Shown here: positions 35,161 through 46,013 of the stretch, one piece after another
Position numbering within the stretch: the stretch's first letter is position 1
Layout: the number at the start of each line of letters is the position of its first letter
Assembly (NCBI GenBank): GCA_973895155.1
Contig: OZ316893.1
Coordinates: 7,068,001 to 7,132,000, forward strand
Direction of reading: 5' to 3'
Length of the DNA stretch: 64,000 nt
From: Marsupella aquatica
Lineage: Eukaryota > Marchantiophyta
Notes under the pieces: model-generated
Database searches by the model: none
What the model saw: the letters and a program-made list of their open reading frames with translations, nothing else
Told to the model about the DNA's origin: nothing
Program-made: the position numbers and the translations under genes

Positions 35161-35928
35161 AAATTTTCCCACTAAAAACATACTACTCCTCCCCACAAAC
35201 TCAGGTTATCAATTGTTTGATGGAGTCACTTTGTTCCATGGAGTCCCAACTGCAGTAGACTGTGAATTAGTCTCATTTGCGAGCCTTGCGGTCAGATCTT
35301 CCTATGGAACCACAATGGCTGTCAGATCCTCCTGGGATAAAACAAGAATAGAGTGTGAATGAGTCATTTACAAAAGTAAGGCATGAGTGATGCCTCTTGG
35401 CAAGGTTCTTAGGTGTCAATGCGGCATCAAAACTAGAGCTACAAACACATCAGGTCTCATGTATGCCTCGGTGGCTAATTTTCAAGATATATATGATTCC
35501 TTCCAGTTTAATTTGGGTTTGGATGATGCATAGTTATATTCACTTTGTAGACTAGTTGACTCTCCTAAGTTTATCCATTCAGCCTACTTAGGAAGTGTGG
35601 GCTGTATTAGCCACAACCACTCCCCAAAGTTAGATCGTGAACACATAAGGAACCATTCTTCATAATTTTGTAGTGCCATGTTCAACATAGAGGCTTTACA
35701 GTCTAGGTCTACAATGAAAGGGTGCCATCTTGCTAAACTAGTGTACAGGGCTAGAGTCTAGAGTGAACCCTCTAAACCTGACTTTAAGTGGATAACTAAA
35801 AGTGCGTCCTAGAAAACAAGGATGAGAGCAAAGATGAAGGGCAAATGATAAGGTAATTTATTGTCCCAGATTTTTTTTGTATCATCTCTATTTACCCTCA
35901 AGGAACTGGTAACCAGGCTAATGTGACG
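35161..35928. other. Gene-free region
   Basis: No convincing frame, RNA gene or repeat is recognised before the first R-family copy. Confidence 0.3.
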
Positions 35929-37170
35929 CACACTAAAGACTTAGACTAGCTAGGGGCTAGTTGGGTCATGGGAAAGGGCCGGACTCAAGGTCGACCATCT
36001 AGACCCATGAACGGACTTTGAGTTCTGAGGGCTTGAGTAACATCTCCTCTTGGGCCCAAGGCTATTAGAGTTTACTCCATGTAAACGGACGTTTGGGGCA
36101 CAAGATATGGCTCGACCTAGGTTAGGCCGCTTGGAGTCCCAAGCAATGATGGGTTTTGAGGGCCCAGACATGAGCACTAGGTTGGCCCAATCACAACGGG
36201 CTAACGCACTCTGCCTACGGACGCCTAACTAGAAAGTTATGGGCATAGCTAGTTGGTAGCATGCCCAGACGTGCGGATTGGGGTCTAGGTTGGGGGCGAA
36301 AATATGGGAGCCAAAGTTGGTCTGGGGGTGACAGGTTTCCAGAAACATATATGAGAGGAGTGGTTCCCTGGGGGCCAAGGGTGAGCCCAAGTCGCTAAAC
36401 GGTGATCGCGACACCAAGAGGAAACGTCAAACAAAATGACAATAATTTCTTGGATGCGTTGGAAATCTCTCATATACATCCTCTTGAGTCTATCTGGGTC
36501 TAGGGGTGCCACAGATTCTTGGGGTTTGTAGGGGCTATATTGTCCACTTGCCAAATCCGGCCAAAACAGCAACCAAGTTGCGTTCAATTTCCCAAGAGAG
36601 CTTACTTCCTAGGGGCCAAGTAGGCATAGAGTTGAGTTCCAACCCCTAGGCTATCAGTTGGACGAGAACCATGAGTTGGTTGCTAGAATTGGGTCATTAT
36701 GGTCTTGGCATTTTAGGACAAGCCATGAGAATGTCCTAGGGGCACGACGATCAGTTGGTGATGGATAGGTACGAGGGGGAGCACGGGCTGCACCTGAAGA
36801 GGGGTTGTTCTAGACAAACAATGGATGTTGGCCCTGACTCCGGCCCATGGCAAAGGGAAGACCTATCACTGACCTGCTTACCAATGTTTATTGAGTTTGA
36901 GTTAAAATGCTAGACTTTGGAGATCTAGATCCTTTTGGGTTACTTACTAGAGTGTTTGGTTGCTTGTACAGACATTGAGGGCCATTGAGTGATGATCATG
37001 TTAGGGAGCAAGTATGGCTTCATATGGAAGTGGCCGTCGGGGGTGCAAGGTGCATCAAGTTGCTTGCTCAAGGAGTTCTATGGAGACGTTTGGGCACCAA
37101 GGGCACTTAGGCGTCGGTGTTGGGATTGGTGAGGCCGTTGGGTGGTAAGGTCCACCACTACTTGCCAGGC
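35929..37170 (+). repeat. R-family dispersed repeat, copy 1
   Basis: A repeat of about 1.2 kb whose segments recur at 37640-37764 (+), 37765-38461 plus 59943-60590 (minus) and 63433-63760 (+). Shared landmarks are GATCACAACGGGCTAA-type sequence, AGAAAGTTATGGGCAT, CATATATGAGAGGAGTGG and GTTGGTGATGGATAGGTAC. There is no coding capacity. It is probably LTR or internal sequence of a retrotransposon with decayed genes. Confidence 0.8.
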
Positions 37171-37224
37171 TATGGCGGATCCCCGTGCGGATGTACTGGG
37201 TGTGCAAAAGGATTCTTCTTTTTG

Positions 37225-37320
37225 CTGTGGATGTAGCCGTCAACCACGTATCTATGTGTCGATGTTGATTTCTTGTTTGCGGTAGTTCTCAGTGATGTTG
37301 TGTTGTGTGATATTCCAACA
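37225..37320 (+). repeat. U5-like copia LTR remnant
   Basis: GTGGATGTAGCCGTCAACCA then CGTATCTATGTGTCGATG, ending TTCCAACA, resembles the 3' part of the A and D LTRs (GTGGACGTAGCCT, GAACCACGTA, TCAACA). It suggests that the R family, or what it inserted into, is related to these copia LTRs. Confidence 0.45.
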
Positions 37321-37449
37321 ATATGATTGGTAGGAATGGTATTCCAGTCCATCCCGGATGATCTTATTTGAGGAACGGTTCAAGATTATCTTATGCTATT
37401 GTATAATTGTGCAATGTTGTCAAACAAAGTGCATGTGCATTAAACATTG

Positions 37450-37764
37450 TCAATAGTAAAGTCGCGGAACTCGACTACCTTAACACTTAGCTCTGGCATT
37501 GTTGACTCCGATGCTGAGCTCCCTTATGGTCCAGGCCTGTATAGGCCATCCGGGGAGGACTTAGCATGGGGAGACTTGTGGGCAATGAGATGTGGCACTG
37601 GCAAAGAAGGTGCCAAGCTGGTGACAAACACTAAGAACTTAGACTAGCTGAGAGCTGGTCGGGTCAAGGGGAAAAGGGCCCGGCTCAAGGTTGACGGTAC
37701 CCCCAGACGGACTTTGAGTTTTGAGGGCTTGATGAGAGCTCCTCTTGGGCCCAAGGCCAATGGA
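37450..37764 (+). repeat. R-family 5' fragment, plus orientation
   Basis: Matches R sequence up to GGCCAATGGAGTTGAC, where it switches abruptly to minus-oriented R. Its first part (CGGAACTCGACTACCTTAAC, GAGCTCCCTTATGGTCCAGG) is also found inverted at 63330-63430. Confidence 0.75.
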
Positions 37765-38461
37765 GTTGACGAGTGGTGGACCTTGCCACCCAGCGCCCTC
37801 ACCAATCCCAGTACTCACGCTTAAGTGCCCTTGGTGCCCGAACACCTCCACGAAATACTTTGAGCAAGCAACCTAGTGCCCCTTGCACCGCTAGCGGCCT
37901 CTCCCATACGAAGCCACACTTGCTCTCCAACATGACCGCTACTTAACGGTCCTCATTGTCTGCACAAATAACCAAGCACTTTGGTAAGTAACGCTTTGGG
38001 ATCTAGAACTCACCAAGTCTAGCATCCTAACTCAAGCTCAACAGACATAGGTAAATAGGTCAGTGATAGGTCCTCCCGATGCCATAAGCCAGAACCAGAA
38101 CCCACAGCCACTGTTCATCCAAAACAACTCCTTCCTTGGGTGCGGTCCGGGTTTCCCCTTGTACCTATCCATCACCAACTGACCACCTTGACCCCAGGAC
38201 ATGCTCATGGCCCCAAATTAGTGTAGCTTGTCCTAAAGCTTGTCCCAAGCTTGTCCCACACGCCGAGACCAGAATGGCCCCGACTCTAGCAACCAACCCC
38301 TGGTTCTCGCCCCACTAATGGTCTAGAGGCCGAGCACCCTTGGAACTCAACCTCCACGCCTACTTGGCCTTGCCTCCCCAACGCAAGCTCCCTTGGGAGA
38401 CTGAATGCGGCTTGGCTACTGTTCGGTAGGATTTGGCAAGCGGGCGAGCTAACACCCGCAA
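37765..38461 (-). repeat. R-family copy 2, distal part (interrupted by element D)
   Basis: Read on the minus strand, this continues exactly from 59943: ATGGGTTCTCGAGG is followed across the D insertion by TTTGCGGGTGTTAGCTCGCC and CGCTTGCCAAATCC, as in copy 1 at 36515-36560. Element D therefore landed in a pre-existing R copy. Confidence 0.8.
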
Positions 38462-38466
38462 ATCTC

Positions 38467-38798
38467 TGTTAAGGATTGCTCTTAGTCTTGTGACTCAAAG
38501 GTTACGGCACTTAGGCTAACCATAGTTAGGGTCTTAGCTGAGGTTAGGTTAGTCGTGTGTGACCTTGTATATACCAGGGCTAGTGTAAGTCGCTGGTTAG
38601 TGGTGCTTACTCATTGTAACGGAGCAACTTGAGGAAGAGGGAGAACATGTGTGTTTGTTTACTCTTGAAGTAAAGCTTGAGTGTTCGTGTGGACGTAGCC
38701 TTGGAGAAAAGGTGAACCACGTAGAGATTGTGTCGACTACGTGTGCATGGAATAAGTCATGGTTGTATGGTCGTTGCGAATAACGTCTTAGTTCAACA
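38467..38798 (+). repeat. 5' LTR of element D
   Basis: TGTTAAGGATTGCTCTTAGT to TTCAACA, 332 bp. TATATACC near 38567 could serve as its TATA box. U5 resembles element A (GTGGACGTAGCCT, GTGAACCACGTA). Confidence 0.93.
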
Positions 38799-38800
38799 AT

Positions 38801-38812
38801 TGGTATTAGAGC
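38801..38812 (+). promoter_or_regulatory. Primer-binding site of element D
   Basis: TGGTATTAGAGC, two bases after the LTR, differs by one C-to-T change from the initiator-Met tRNA complement seen in element A. Confidence 0.85.
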
Positions 38813-39127
38813 AAGCCTGGGAGGTGACGTTGAGGTGATCAAAATTTTCGTGACGTGTTGGTGACGGTTTTTCCAGCGGTTAGAGTCAGTGGATTTTACG
38901 GAGTTTCGTCGCATGAAACTTGGAGGTGTTGGGCTCAACGGATAGATCGGGGCAAGGGCTATCTAACGGTGTAAAGAAATCTTTGAACGGAGTTTGTGGT
39001 GCGAAAGAATTCATGTTTCCATCGTTCTGGATTTTTTATGATTCGTGTTTTACGGTTTTCTTTGACGGTTCTTTCGGGGGGGACCTGAGATCGTTTACTC
39101 AACGGTGTGAGATTTGCGATGGACGAG
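38813..39127 (+). other. First leader segment of element D
   Basis: Aligns with A's leader from the PBS (GGCTCAACGGATAGATC, CTAACGGTGT) up to ACTCAACGGTGTGAGATT. After about 39128 similarity to the A leader is lost, which marks the left edge of the inserted block. Confidence 0.65.
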
Positions 39128-39800
39128 GGTGATGTCATGCCGAGGGACAGTGCCTCTTATGCACATCAGCATGTCCCTCGCCTGCCCGCTAGGTATGTAG
39201 TTAGGGCTAGTGTACTACCTGAGTTAGCGACATGTTCTTGTAGCAAGTCTGAGCCGTTCTTGAAGCAAATGTGTTTGTTAGTGTGACGCCAGGACTTTGC
39301 TTGCTTAGGGCATGTCTTTCTTTGTGGGTTTTTCAGTTCTTCCTGAATCGCTGTGAGACAGAGTTTTTCAGAGGCTGCTCGTCGGTTCCGTACACGGAAT
39401 TCACACAGTGATTCGTTAGATACTCCCGGCCGATCTTGGCATCTCGCCGGTTTTCAATTCAATTTCAGTACGTTTGTTTCTATCACGCCTTTTATTCAAG
39501 AAGAACTCTGATGAGGGAAAAAAGATCGGAGACGCTGTGCTTCTCAATTGCTCGAGATAATTGACATTTTTCCGTTGATGCCGGTGCAATTTCTATGGAA
39601 AAACGTTGAGCGATGGGGTGGAAGTTATGGCTTGTGTGTATACACTTAAGTATATACACTTAAGTCAAACAGGCCCCCCCTCCCTCTTTTCCTTCGCGCT
39701 TTGCTTTCAGGGTTTTTCATTTCCGGCCGCTACCAACTGCTGTTTCAGCGCCTGCCATGACCTTTTTTTGGACCGTTTTTCGGTGTTCCCCGGCCAATTT

Positions 39801-39913
39801 CCGTCGCGAGCTGTTCCCCGGCCGCGACCCCTTTTTCTTTACTCGGCCTGCCGTCGCGAGCTGTTCCCCGGCCGCGACCCCTTTTTCTTTACTCGGCCTG
39901 CCGTCGCGAGCTG
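39801..39913. repeat. 50-bp tandem repeat, 2.3 copies
   Basis: CCGTCGCGAGCTGTTCCCCG plus 30 bp is repeated exactly at 39801-39850 and 39851-39900, with a partial third copy to 39913. Confidence 0.95.
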
Positions 39914-40039
39914 CTTCTGGTCCGGCAGCTACCCTGTCGGAGTGCTTGTGTATACACACATTCGGGGCCCATCAATGCCCCTGGGCTCGCTCCTTTCACT
40001 CCGCCTTACGCACATAGGGCATTGTGCCCTGGTCTTAAT

Positions 40040-40470
40040 AGAGTTGTTGGTAGGAGGGGGAGCCGAGCACGAGGCAGCGCGAGGCGAGGAGGGGGCACGA
40101 AGCCCTATGAGGAATTAAAGAGGGGGAGGGGAGTTAAGTCGACTCCCTTCTCGGGAGTACATACGACTCCCTCCTCGGGAGTTTCTGCCAGGGGCACAAG
40201 GCCCTATGAGGGATTTAAAGCCAGGAGGAGGGGAGCGAGAGTGCAAGGAGTGGGCACGAGGCCCTATGCTGCAATAAAAGGAGGCAAGGAGGGGGAGCGA
40301 GAGTGCCAGGAGAGGGCACAAGGCCCTAAGCTACATTAAAGGAGGGGAGGGGAGTTCAATTCGAACTCCCTCACACGGGAGTACTTAGGCCTGCCAGGGC
40401 ACGAAGCCCCAAGGAGGCTTCGGGAGCTCATAAGGAGGGGGGAGGGGGGTATAAAGCCCTATGCACAGGG
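40040..40470 (+). repeat. GGGCACAAGGCCCTAT repeat cluster, plus orientation
   Basis: About five loosely spaced copies of GGGCACRAGGCCCTATG followed by ATTAAAG-like and GGGGAGGGGAG sequence. The core AGGGC-acaag-GCCCT is a small perfect palindrome. The same motif clusters in reverse orientation at about 53950-54260. Confidence 0.8.
40450..40456 (+). promoter_or_regulatory. TATA box candidate for element C
   Basis: TATAAAG in a GC-rich setting, about 515 bp before the gag ATG of element C and followed by a CT-rich stretch. Position only. Confidence 0.35.
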
Positions 40471-41176
40471 CTCATTTCTTTTTCTTCGCCTCACTCTTCC
40501 CATTTTCTTTTCGCCTTTTTCGGCTTGTCTCGTTTTTTTCGCTGCACGACGATCGACCTGTTTCCATCTCTCGGGTCCACATCGGGCTGATGTGTATACA
40601 CTTCAGATCCTATGTCCCACTTGGCCCGATTTTCTTTTCCTGCTGACGCGCGCCTCTTTGGTTTTCCTTTTCCTACCAGTTTTTGGGTCCACATAGGGGC
40701 CCGATGTATACACTTAAGGGAGGGCCACTTCTAGTTTCTTTTCCCGGATTTCTTTATTGCCGCCAACATTAGGCCTTTCCCGCGTTTTTAAGGGGCTTTT
40801 CTTTGCCGACAATTTTTCTTTGTGACCGTTTTTCTGTGTGTTTACACATTCAACACATTGCTGCCTTGCACCGTTTGTTTCCTTTGTGGGTTTCATTTCC
40901 TAGCCTTGGGGCTGCCACTTCTTTTTCTTGTCAGTTTCTTTCCCATTGGCACCCCAAGTGAGCATGCAGCATGTCAGCAGAGGAGCCGACTCGTAGCAGC
41001 TCATTGCCACCAACACCCAGGTACCACTTGCGGAGTGATCCACGACCGTTGGTGCCAATTTCATTGGAATCTCAGCAATTTCGACGACGTCCGCAGACAG
41101 CAGCAGCACCCACACCACGCAATCCTCCTGCTACATTTGGCGGTCGCTTCACCACTACTCCGAAGCCTGCTATCAC

Positions 41177-41539
41177 TGTTGGGTATTTACTCTTACGTCT
41201 AGGTTAGGTATGACGTGGTTGGTACAACAACGTGGGTTGGTACAACTACGTGGTTAGGTACAACTACGTGATTAGGTACAACTATGTGGTTAGGTACAAC
41301 TACGTGGTTAGGTACAACTAAGTTGCACACTATATCATAAGAGGCATGTGTGCTTGGAGAGGTAGAACCAAGGCTCATTGTTATGGAGCCACTTGAGAGA
41401 TAGGGAGAGCTTACACTGTGGAGACTCGGTATAGCCGACGGGCTTAGAGTTCAGTAAAGCTCTCTTGTGTGTTCCCGTGGACGTAGTCTCAAGGAGGTGA
41501 ACCACGTATCTCTTGTGTCGACTATTGTGCGTTGGATGG
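41177..41539 (+). repeat. Truncated 5' LTR of element B
   Basis: Starts TGTTGGGTATT and matches A's LTR up to GTGCGTTGGATGG, where it fuses to gag sequence. The last 40 bp of the LTR are missing. It contains the short 18-bp array, like B's 3' LTR. Confidence 0.92.
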
Positions 41540-42123
41540 AGCAAGTATCACCGCAAGGAGTTGTCAAACCGGCTCTACACTTCCTACAAACTGATGAGTT
41601 TCAGGATGAAGGAATCTGGTACAAAGTTGCAAGACCATGTGGATGCTTTCAACGACATGGTCGTTGACTTGAAAAAACCTTGGAGAGACTTTGAATGATG
41701 AGACGAAGGCTCTGCAGCTTCTTAGTTCATTGCCTCCATCTTACCAGTCCCTATCACGAGTGTTGTTGCATCGTGATAGGGATACCATTTCATACAATGA
41801 CGTGGTAAGTTCTCTGCTTAGTGATGATCTTTAGCAGAAGATGCACATCACGTCATAGCCTTCATCATCTGGTGTTGCCCTCAATGTTAACCGTGGGAGG
41901 AGTATGCAACGACCAACTGGGGACCGTAGAACCCAGTTTAGATCTAAATCCAGATCTAAGTCCAAGGGTAAATCCCCTCAGAGGAGGCAGGTGACATGTT
42001 GGAAGTGCAACCAAGTTGGACACTTCAAGCGAGACTGTAAGGGAAAGGCAGCGGAAACTTCATCGGCAAATGTGGCTAGGGCTGATGGAGAAGCTGATTT
42101 ACTCAATGATGAGTATGTTTTAT
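41540..42123 (+). pseudogene. Gag fragment of element B
   Basis: Corresponds to A's gag from about codon 152 (SKYHRKELSNRLYTSYKLMS). Lesions are a frameshift near 41672 (GACTTGAAAAAACCTTGG versus GACTTGGAAAACCTTGG in A) and TAG at 41832 and 41856 in place of CAG. The zinc knuckle CWKCNQVGHFKRDC is intact, and the gag-pol UGA is kept at 42121-42123. Confidence 0.9.
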
Positions 42124-45100
42124 GAAGCCGGGGGTATGCCCTGTGCACGTCATCTAGGAGAGCAGATGATGTGTGGATTCTTGATTGTGCTTGCTCTTTT
42201 CATATTTGTTACATTCGTGAGTTTTTCAGTTCTTACTCTGTTTCAAACGGTTCAATTCTGATGGGAAATGATCACTCCTGTCAAATTGAGGGAATTGGGT
42301 CTGTGAAGATTCAAATGTTTGATGGCGCTGTGCGCACAATGTCCGGAGTCAGGTATGTATCTGGCATGCGTAAGAATCTGATTTCACTCAGTGTGTTGGA
42401 TTCAAATGGTCATCAATGGAGCGTTATTGATGGTGAACTTCAAGTCAGGTCGGGAGAGACAGTGATTTTAAAGGGAAGTAGACAAAAGAATTTGTATGTG
42501 TTACAGGGCAATACTGTATGTGGAGAGGCCAATGTAACCAAGTCTCATGAGGAGATGACTCAACTGTGGCATTCACGACTAGGCCACATGACTGAGAAGG
42601 GTTTGGCTATCTTACGAAAGAATGGACTCATTTCTGATTTGCAATCTTGTAAATTAGAGTTTTGTGAGCATTGCATTCTTGGAAAGCAGCATCGTCGTGC
42701 TTTTGGTGTTGGAACTCATCGTTCCAAAGCGGTTCTTGAGTACATACATAGTGACGTGTGGGGTCCATCCTCGACTCCCTCACACTCTGGAAAGTTGTAC
42801 TATGTATCATTTATTGATGATTACTCAAGATTTGTGTGGATTTATTTCATGACGCATAAGTCTGATGTCTTGTCCATTTTTAAGAAGTGGAAGGCCTAGG
42901 TGGAGAATCAGACTGGAAACAAGATCAAGTGTTTGGATACAAGGGTGAAGAGTCTGAGGTCAGACAACGGCGGGGAGTACACTTCAATGGAATTTGAAGA
43001 GTACTGTTCAGAATAGGGGATAACTCGCCATCTCACCACAGTTTATACTCCGCAGCAGAATGGTGTCGTTGAGAGGCTCAATCGGACACTATTGGAGCGG
43101 TCACGGAGTATGTTGAGCCAATCAGGTTTACCACAAGAATTTTGGGCAGAAGCTGTCAATACCGCAGCTTATTTGGTAAATCTTTCTCCTTCTAGTGCTA
43201 TCAATTTCAAAACGCCGTTTGAGATGCGCTATAAGCGGCAAGCAGACTATCATGGCTTGGTAGTTTTTGGAAGTGATGCATATGCTCTCACACCGAAGCA
43301 TAATAGGACCAAGTTGGATCCTACCTCCAAGAAATGTGTTTTTCTTGGGTACCAGAGTGGTGTGAAAGCCTATAGGCTATTGGATCCTATTGCCTGTAAT
43401 CTCATTGTCAGTAGGGATGTTTCCTTCAATGAATCCAGATTATTGAAGGAGGGGGAGAATACTCATGTCTCCCGTACTGACAAAGGAAAATATCTTATCC
43501 CAGATCTCGTTGAGGGGGAGATTGGTTATGAGGTGCATGACCGGAGAGAAGGAGTTGCTCCAATTATGGAGCTGGTTCCTGTGCCAGAGGAACCAGAGGA
43601 GTTTGTTGATGCTGGTGAGCAGCAAGTGGATGTTGGTGAGCAGCAAGTGGATGCTGTTGAGCTTCAAATTGTACCAGCACACGCAGATCAACCGGAGTCA
43701 TCGGCTAGAAGAACATCTGGTCGCACTGTACGCGCTCCACCAAGGTATGGACAGTGGATTGATTCATCTCAACTGCAAGAGGATGATTTTGCAAGTGATG
43801 ATGAGGGTGATGCGTTAATTTTGGAAGAAGGGGAACCTTCTTCATTTCATGAGGCAAGTGCTTCAAAGGAGAAGCAGAAGTGGACTGCAACAATGCAAAC
43901 GGAGATGCAGTCACTAAAGGACAACAAAACTTGGGAGCTTGTTAAGCTGCCTAAGGGTCAGCAAGTGATGGACAGCAAGTGGATTTACAAGCTGAAGGAT
44001 AATTCCATAGGAGGTGGATCAAAGGTCTACAAGGCTAGGTTGGTAGCAAAGGGATTCACACAAGAGAAAGGTGTGGATTACAATGAGGTCTTCTCACCAG
44101 TTGCTAAGTACTCTACAATACGACTATTATGTGTACTTGTTGTAATGTTTGGTCTGCTGCTAGATCAAATAGATGTTGTCACAGCTTTCCTCTATGGCAC
44201 ATTGGAAGAGGTGATCTTCATGAGACAACCGCTAGGTTTTGTGAAGAGAGGACAGGAGGAATTGGTTTGCAGATTGCTGAAATCCTTGTATGGGTTGAAG
44301 CAGTCATCAAGATAGTGGAACAAGCGGTTTGACGATTGGATTCGGTCACAAGGTTTTCACAGAAGTGTATTTGACCCTTTGTGTGTATTTGAAACCGGTA
44401 AAGAATGTTATCTTTGGGTTCATTGTTTTAGTACTTTATGTGGATGATATGCTAATTGCAGCCAAGGATAGGTCTGAGATTGTTAAGCTCAAGGCACTAC
44501 TTAGTGCAGAGTTTAAGATGAAGGACTTAGGGCCAGCTAAGAGGATTTTGGGTATGGAGATCACTAGGGACTTGGAGGCTGGCAAGCTATGGTTGACGCA
44601 GAGCAGTTATGCGAGGAAGGTAATTGCAAGGTTCAACATGGGGAATAGCAAGCCAGTAAGTACCCCGTTGGCTCCACACTTCAAGTTATCATCAGCGTTC
44701 TATCCTACGGATGACACAGAGAAGGGGTTGATGTCAAAGGTTCCGTATGACAAGGCAGTGGGGAGTCTCATGTATTTGATGACTTGCACTAGACCTGATC
44801 TTGCCATGACTATGGGCAAGGTAAGCAGGTACATGTCGAATCCAGGGAAGGTACACTGAGAAGCAGTGAAGTGGATTATCAGGTACTTGAAAGGTACCAT
44901 GGATCATGGTCTTTTATTTGATGCGAATGCAAAGAATGCTAAATCATTGATTGGCTATGTTGATTCTGACTATGGACAAGATTTGGACCGAAGGAGATCA
45001 ACAACAGGATACGTGTTCACACTTGGCGGTGGATGCATAAGTTGGAGATCTACTTTGCAGAAGTGTATTGCTCAGTCTACTACAGAAGCGGAGTATGTTG

Positions 45101-45420
45101 CAGCTACGGAAGCAGCAAAGGAAGCGATTTGGTTGGATAGACTTATCACTGAAATGGGATTGCCACAGGGGAATGTGAAGCTCCATTGTGATAGTCAAAG
45201 TGCGCTCCACCTTGCTGTGAACCAGGTGATGGACAACAGAGTGAAGCACATTGACGTCAGGTACCATTTTATCAGGCAGGCTGTGTCTGATAATTTGTTT
45301 GAGCTAGTCAAGATTGATGGTAAACTCAACCCGGCTGACGCATTTACCAAAGTGATTCCTTTGGCGAGTTTCTCTAGACACCGTGACGTATTGCAGGTTT
45401 TGCAATTGCATCACAAGTAG
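42124..45420 (+). pseudogene. Pol of element B, broken by nonsense mutations
   Basis: Same domain order as A: protease motif DCACSFHIC, HHCC and DDE integrase, RT with YVDDML, and RNase H. Stops at 42897 (TAG), 43015 (TAG), 44313 (TAG) and 44857 (TGA) replace CAG, CAG, CAG and TGG of element A. A tandem 24-bp in-frame duplication is present in the linker near 43610-43650 (repeated VDxGEQQ). The G lost from A at 10357 is present here, which confirms the ancestral RT frame. Around 44370-44385 an extra T (GACCCTTTGTGTG) shifts the frame again. Confidence 0.9.
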
Positions 45421-45610
45421 AGTTTTCTTAACATTCATTGTAATTACTGATATATGCTCTTCCTCATTCCTATGTATTAGGCTACGGCTTAGTTCTGGTT
45501 TGCTCTAGTTAGAGAGGGAAACCGGTTTGGTTTTTGTCCAGAACTTCCCGCTGAGGGATCATATACATTGGCAGTATTACTCTCCCCTAGACCAGAGTCA
45601 AGGGGAAGAT

Positions 45611-46013
45611 TGTTGGGTATTTACTCTTACGTCTAGGTTAGGTATGACGTGGTTGGTACAACAACGTGGGTTGGTACAACTACGTGGTTAGGTACAACTA
45701 CGTGATTAGGTACAACTATGTGGTTAGGTACAACTACGTGGTTAGGTACAACTAAGTTGCACACTATATCATAAGAGGCATGTGTGCTTGGAGAGGTAGA
45801 ACCAAGGCTCATTGTTATGGAGCCACTTGAGAGATAGAAAGAGCTTACACTGTGGAGACTCGGTATAGCCGACGGGCTTAGAGTTCAGTAAAGCTCTCTT
45901 GTGTATTCCCGTGGACGTAGCCTCAAGGAGGTGAACCACGTATCTCTTGTGTCGACTATTGTGCGTTGGATGGTTCATGGGCTTGCCGTTGCGATTGTCG
46001 TCTATGCTCAACA
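45611..46013 (+). repeat. 3' LTR of element B
   Basis: TGTTGGGTATT to CTCAACA, 403 bp, preceded by polypurine AAGGGGAAGAT and followed by ATCAC. The 72-bp length difference from A is exactly four 18-bp units. Confidence 0.94.

Larger units (their letters stand above)
39128..40970 (+). other. Region between D's leader and the gag of element C
   Basis: Presumed 5' part of element C, or an additional insertion. Near its start CGAGGGACA and TGTCCCTCG (39140-39178) form an inverted repeat. GTATACACTT motifs recur at about 39635, 39655, 40595 and 40710. TATAAAG at 40450-40456 could be a promoter for C. No matching LTR pair or primer-binding site for C could be found. Confidence 0.4.
41177..46013 (+). 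mobile_element. Copia element B (family of A), internally deleted, nested in C's gag
   Basis: Flanked by target duplication ATCAC (41172-41176 and 46014-46018). It is very close to element A in sequence. A deletion joins LTR position 41539 directly to mid-gag and removes the LTR end, primer-binding site, leader and gag N-terminus. Its LTRs have four fewer 18-bp units than A (3' LTR 403 bp versus 475). Coding parts carry five CAG-to-TAG stops, one TGG-to-TGA and a gag frameshift. B entered C after C was in place. Confidence 0.95.
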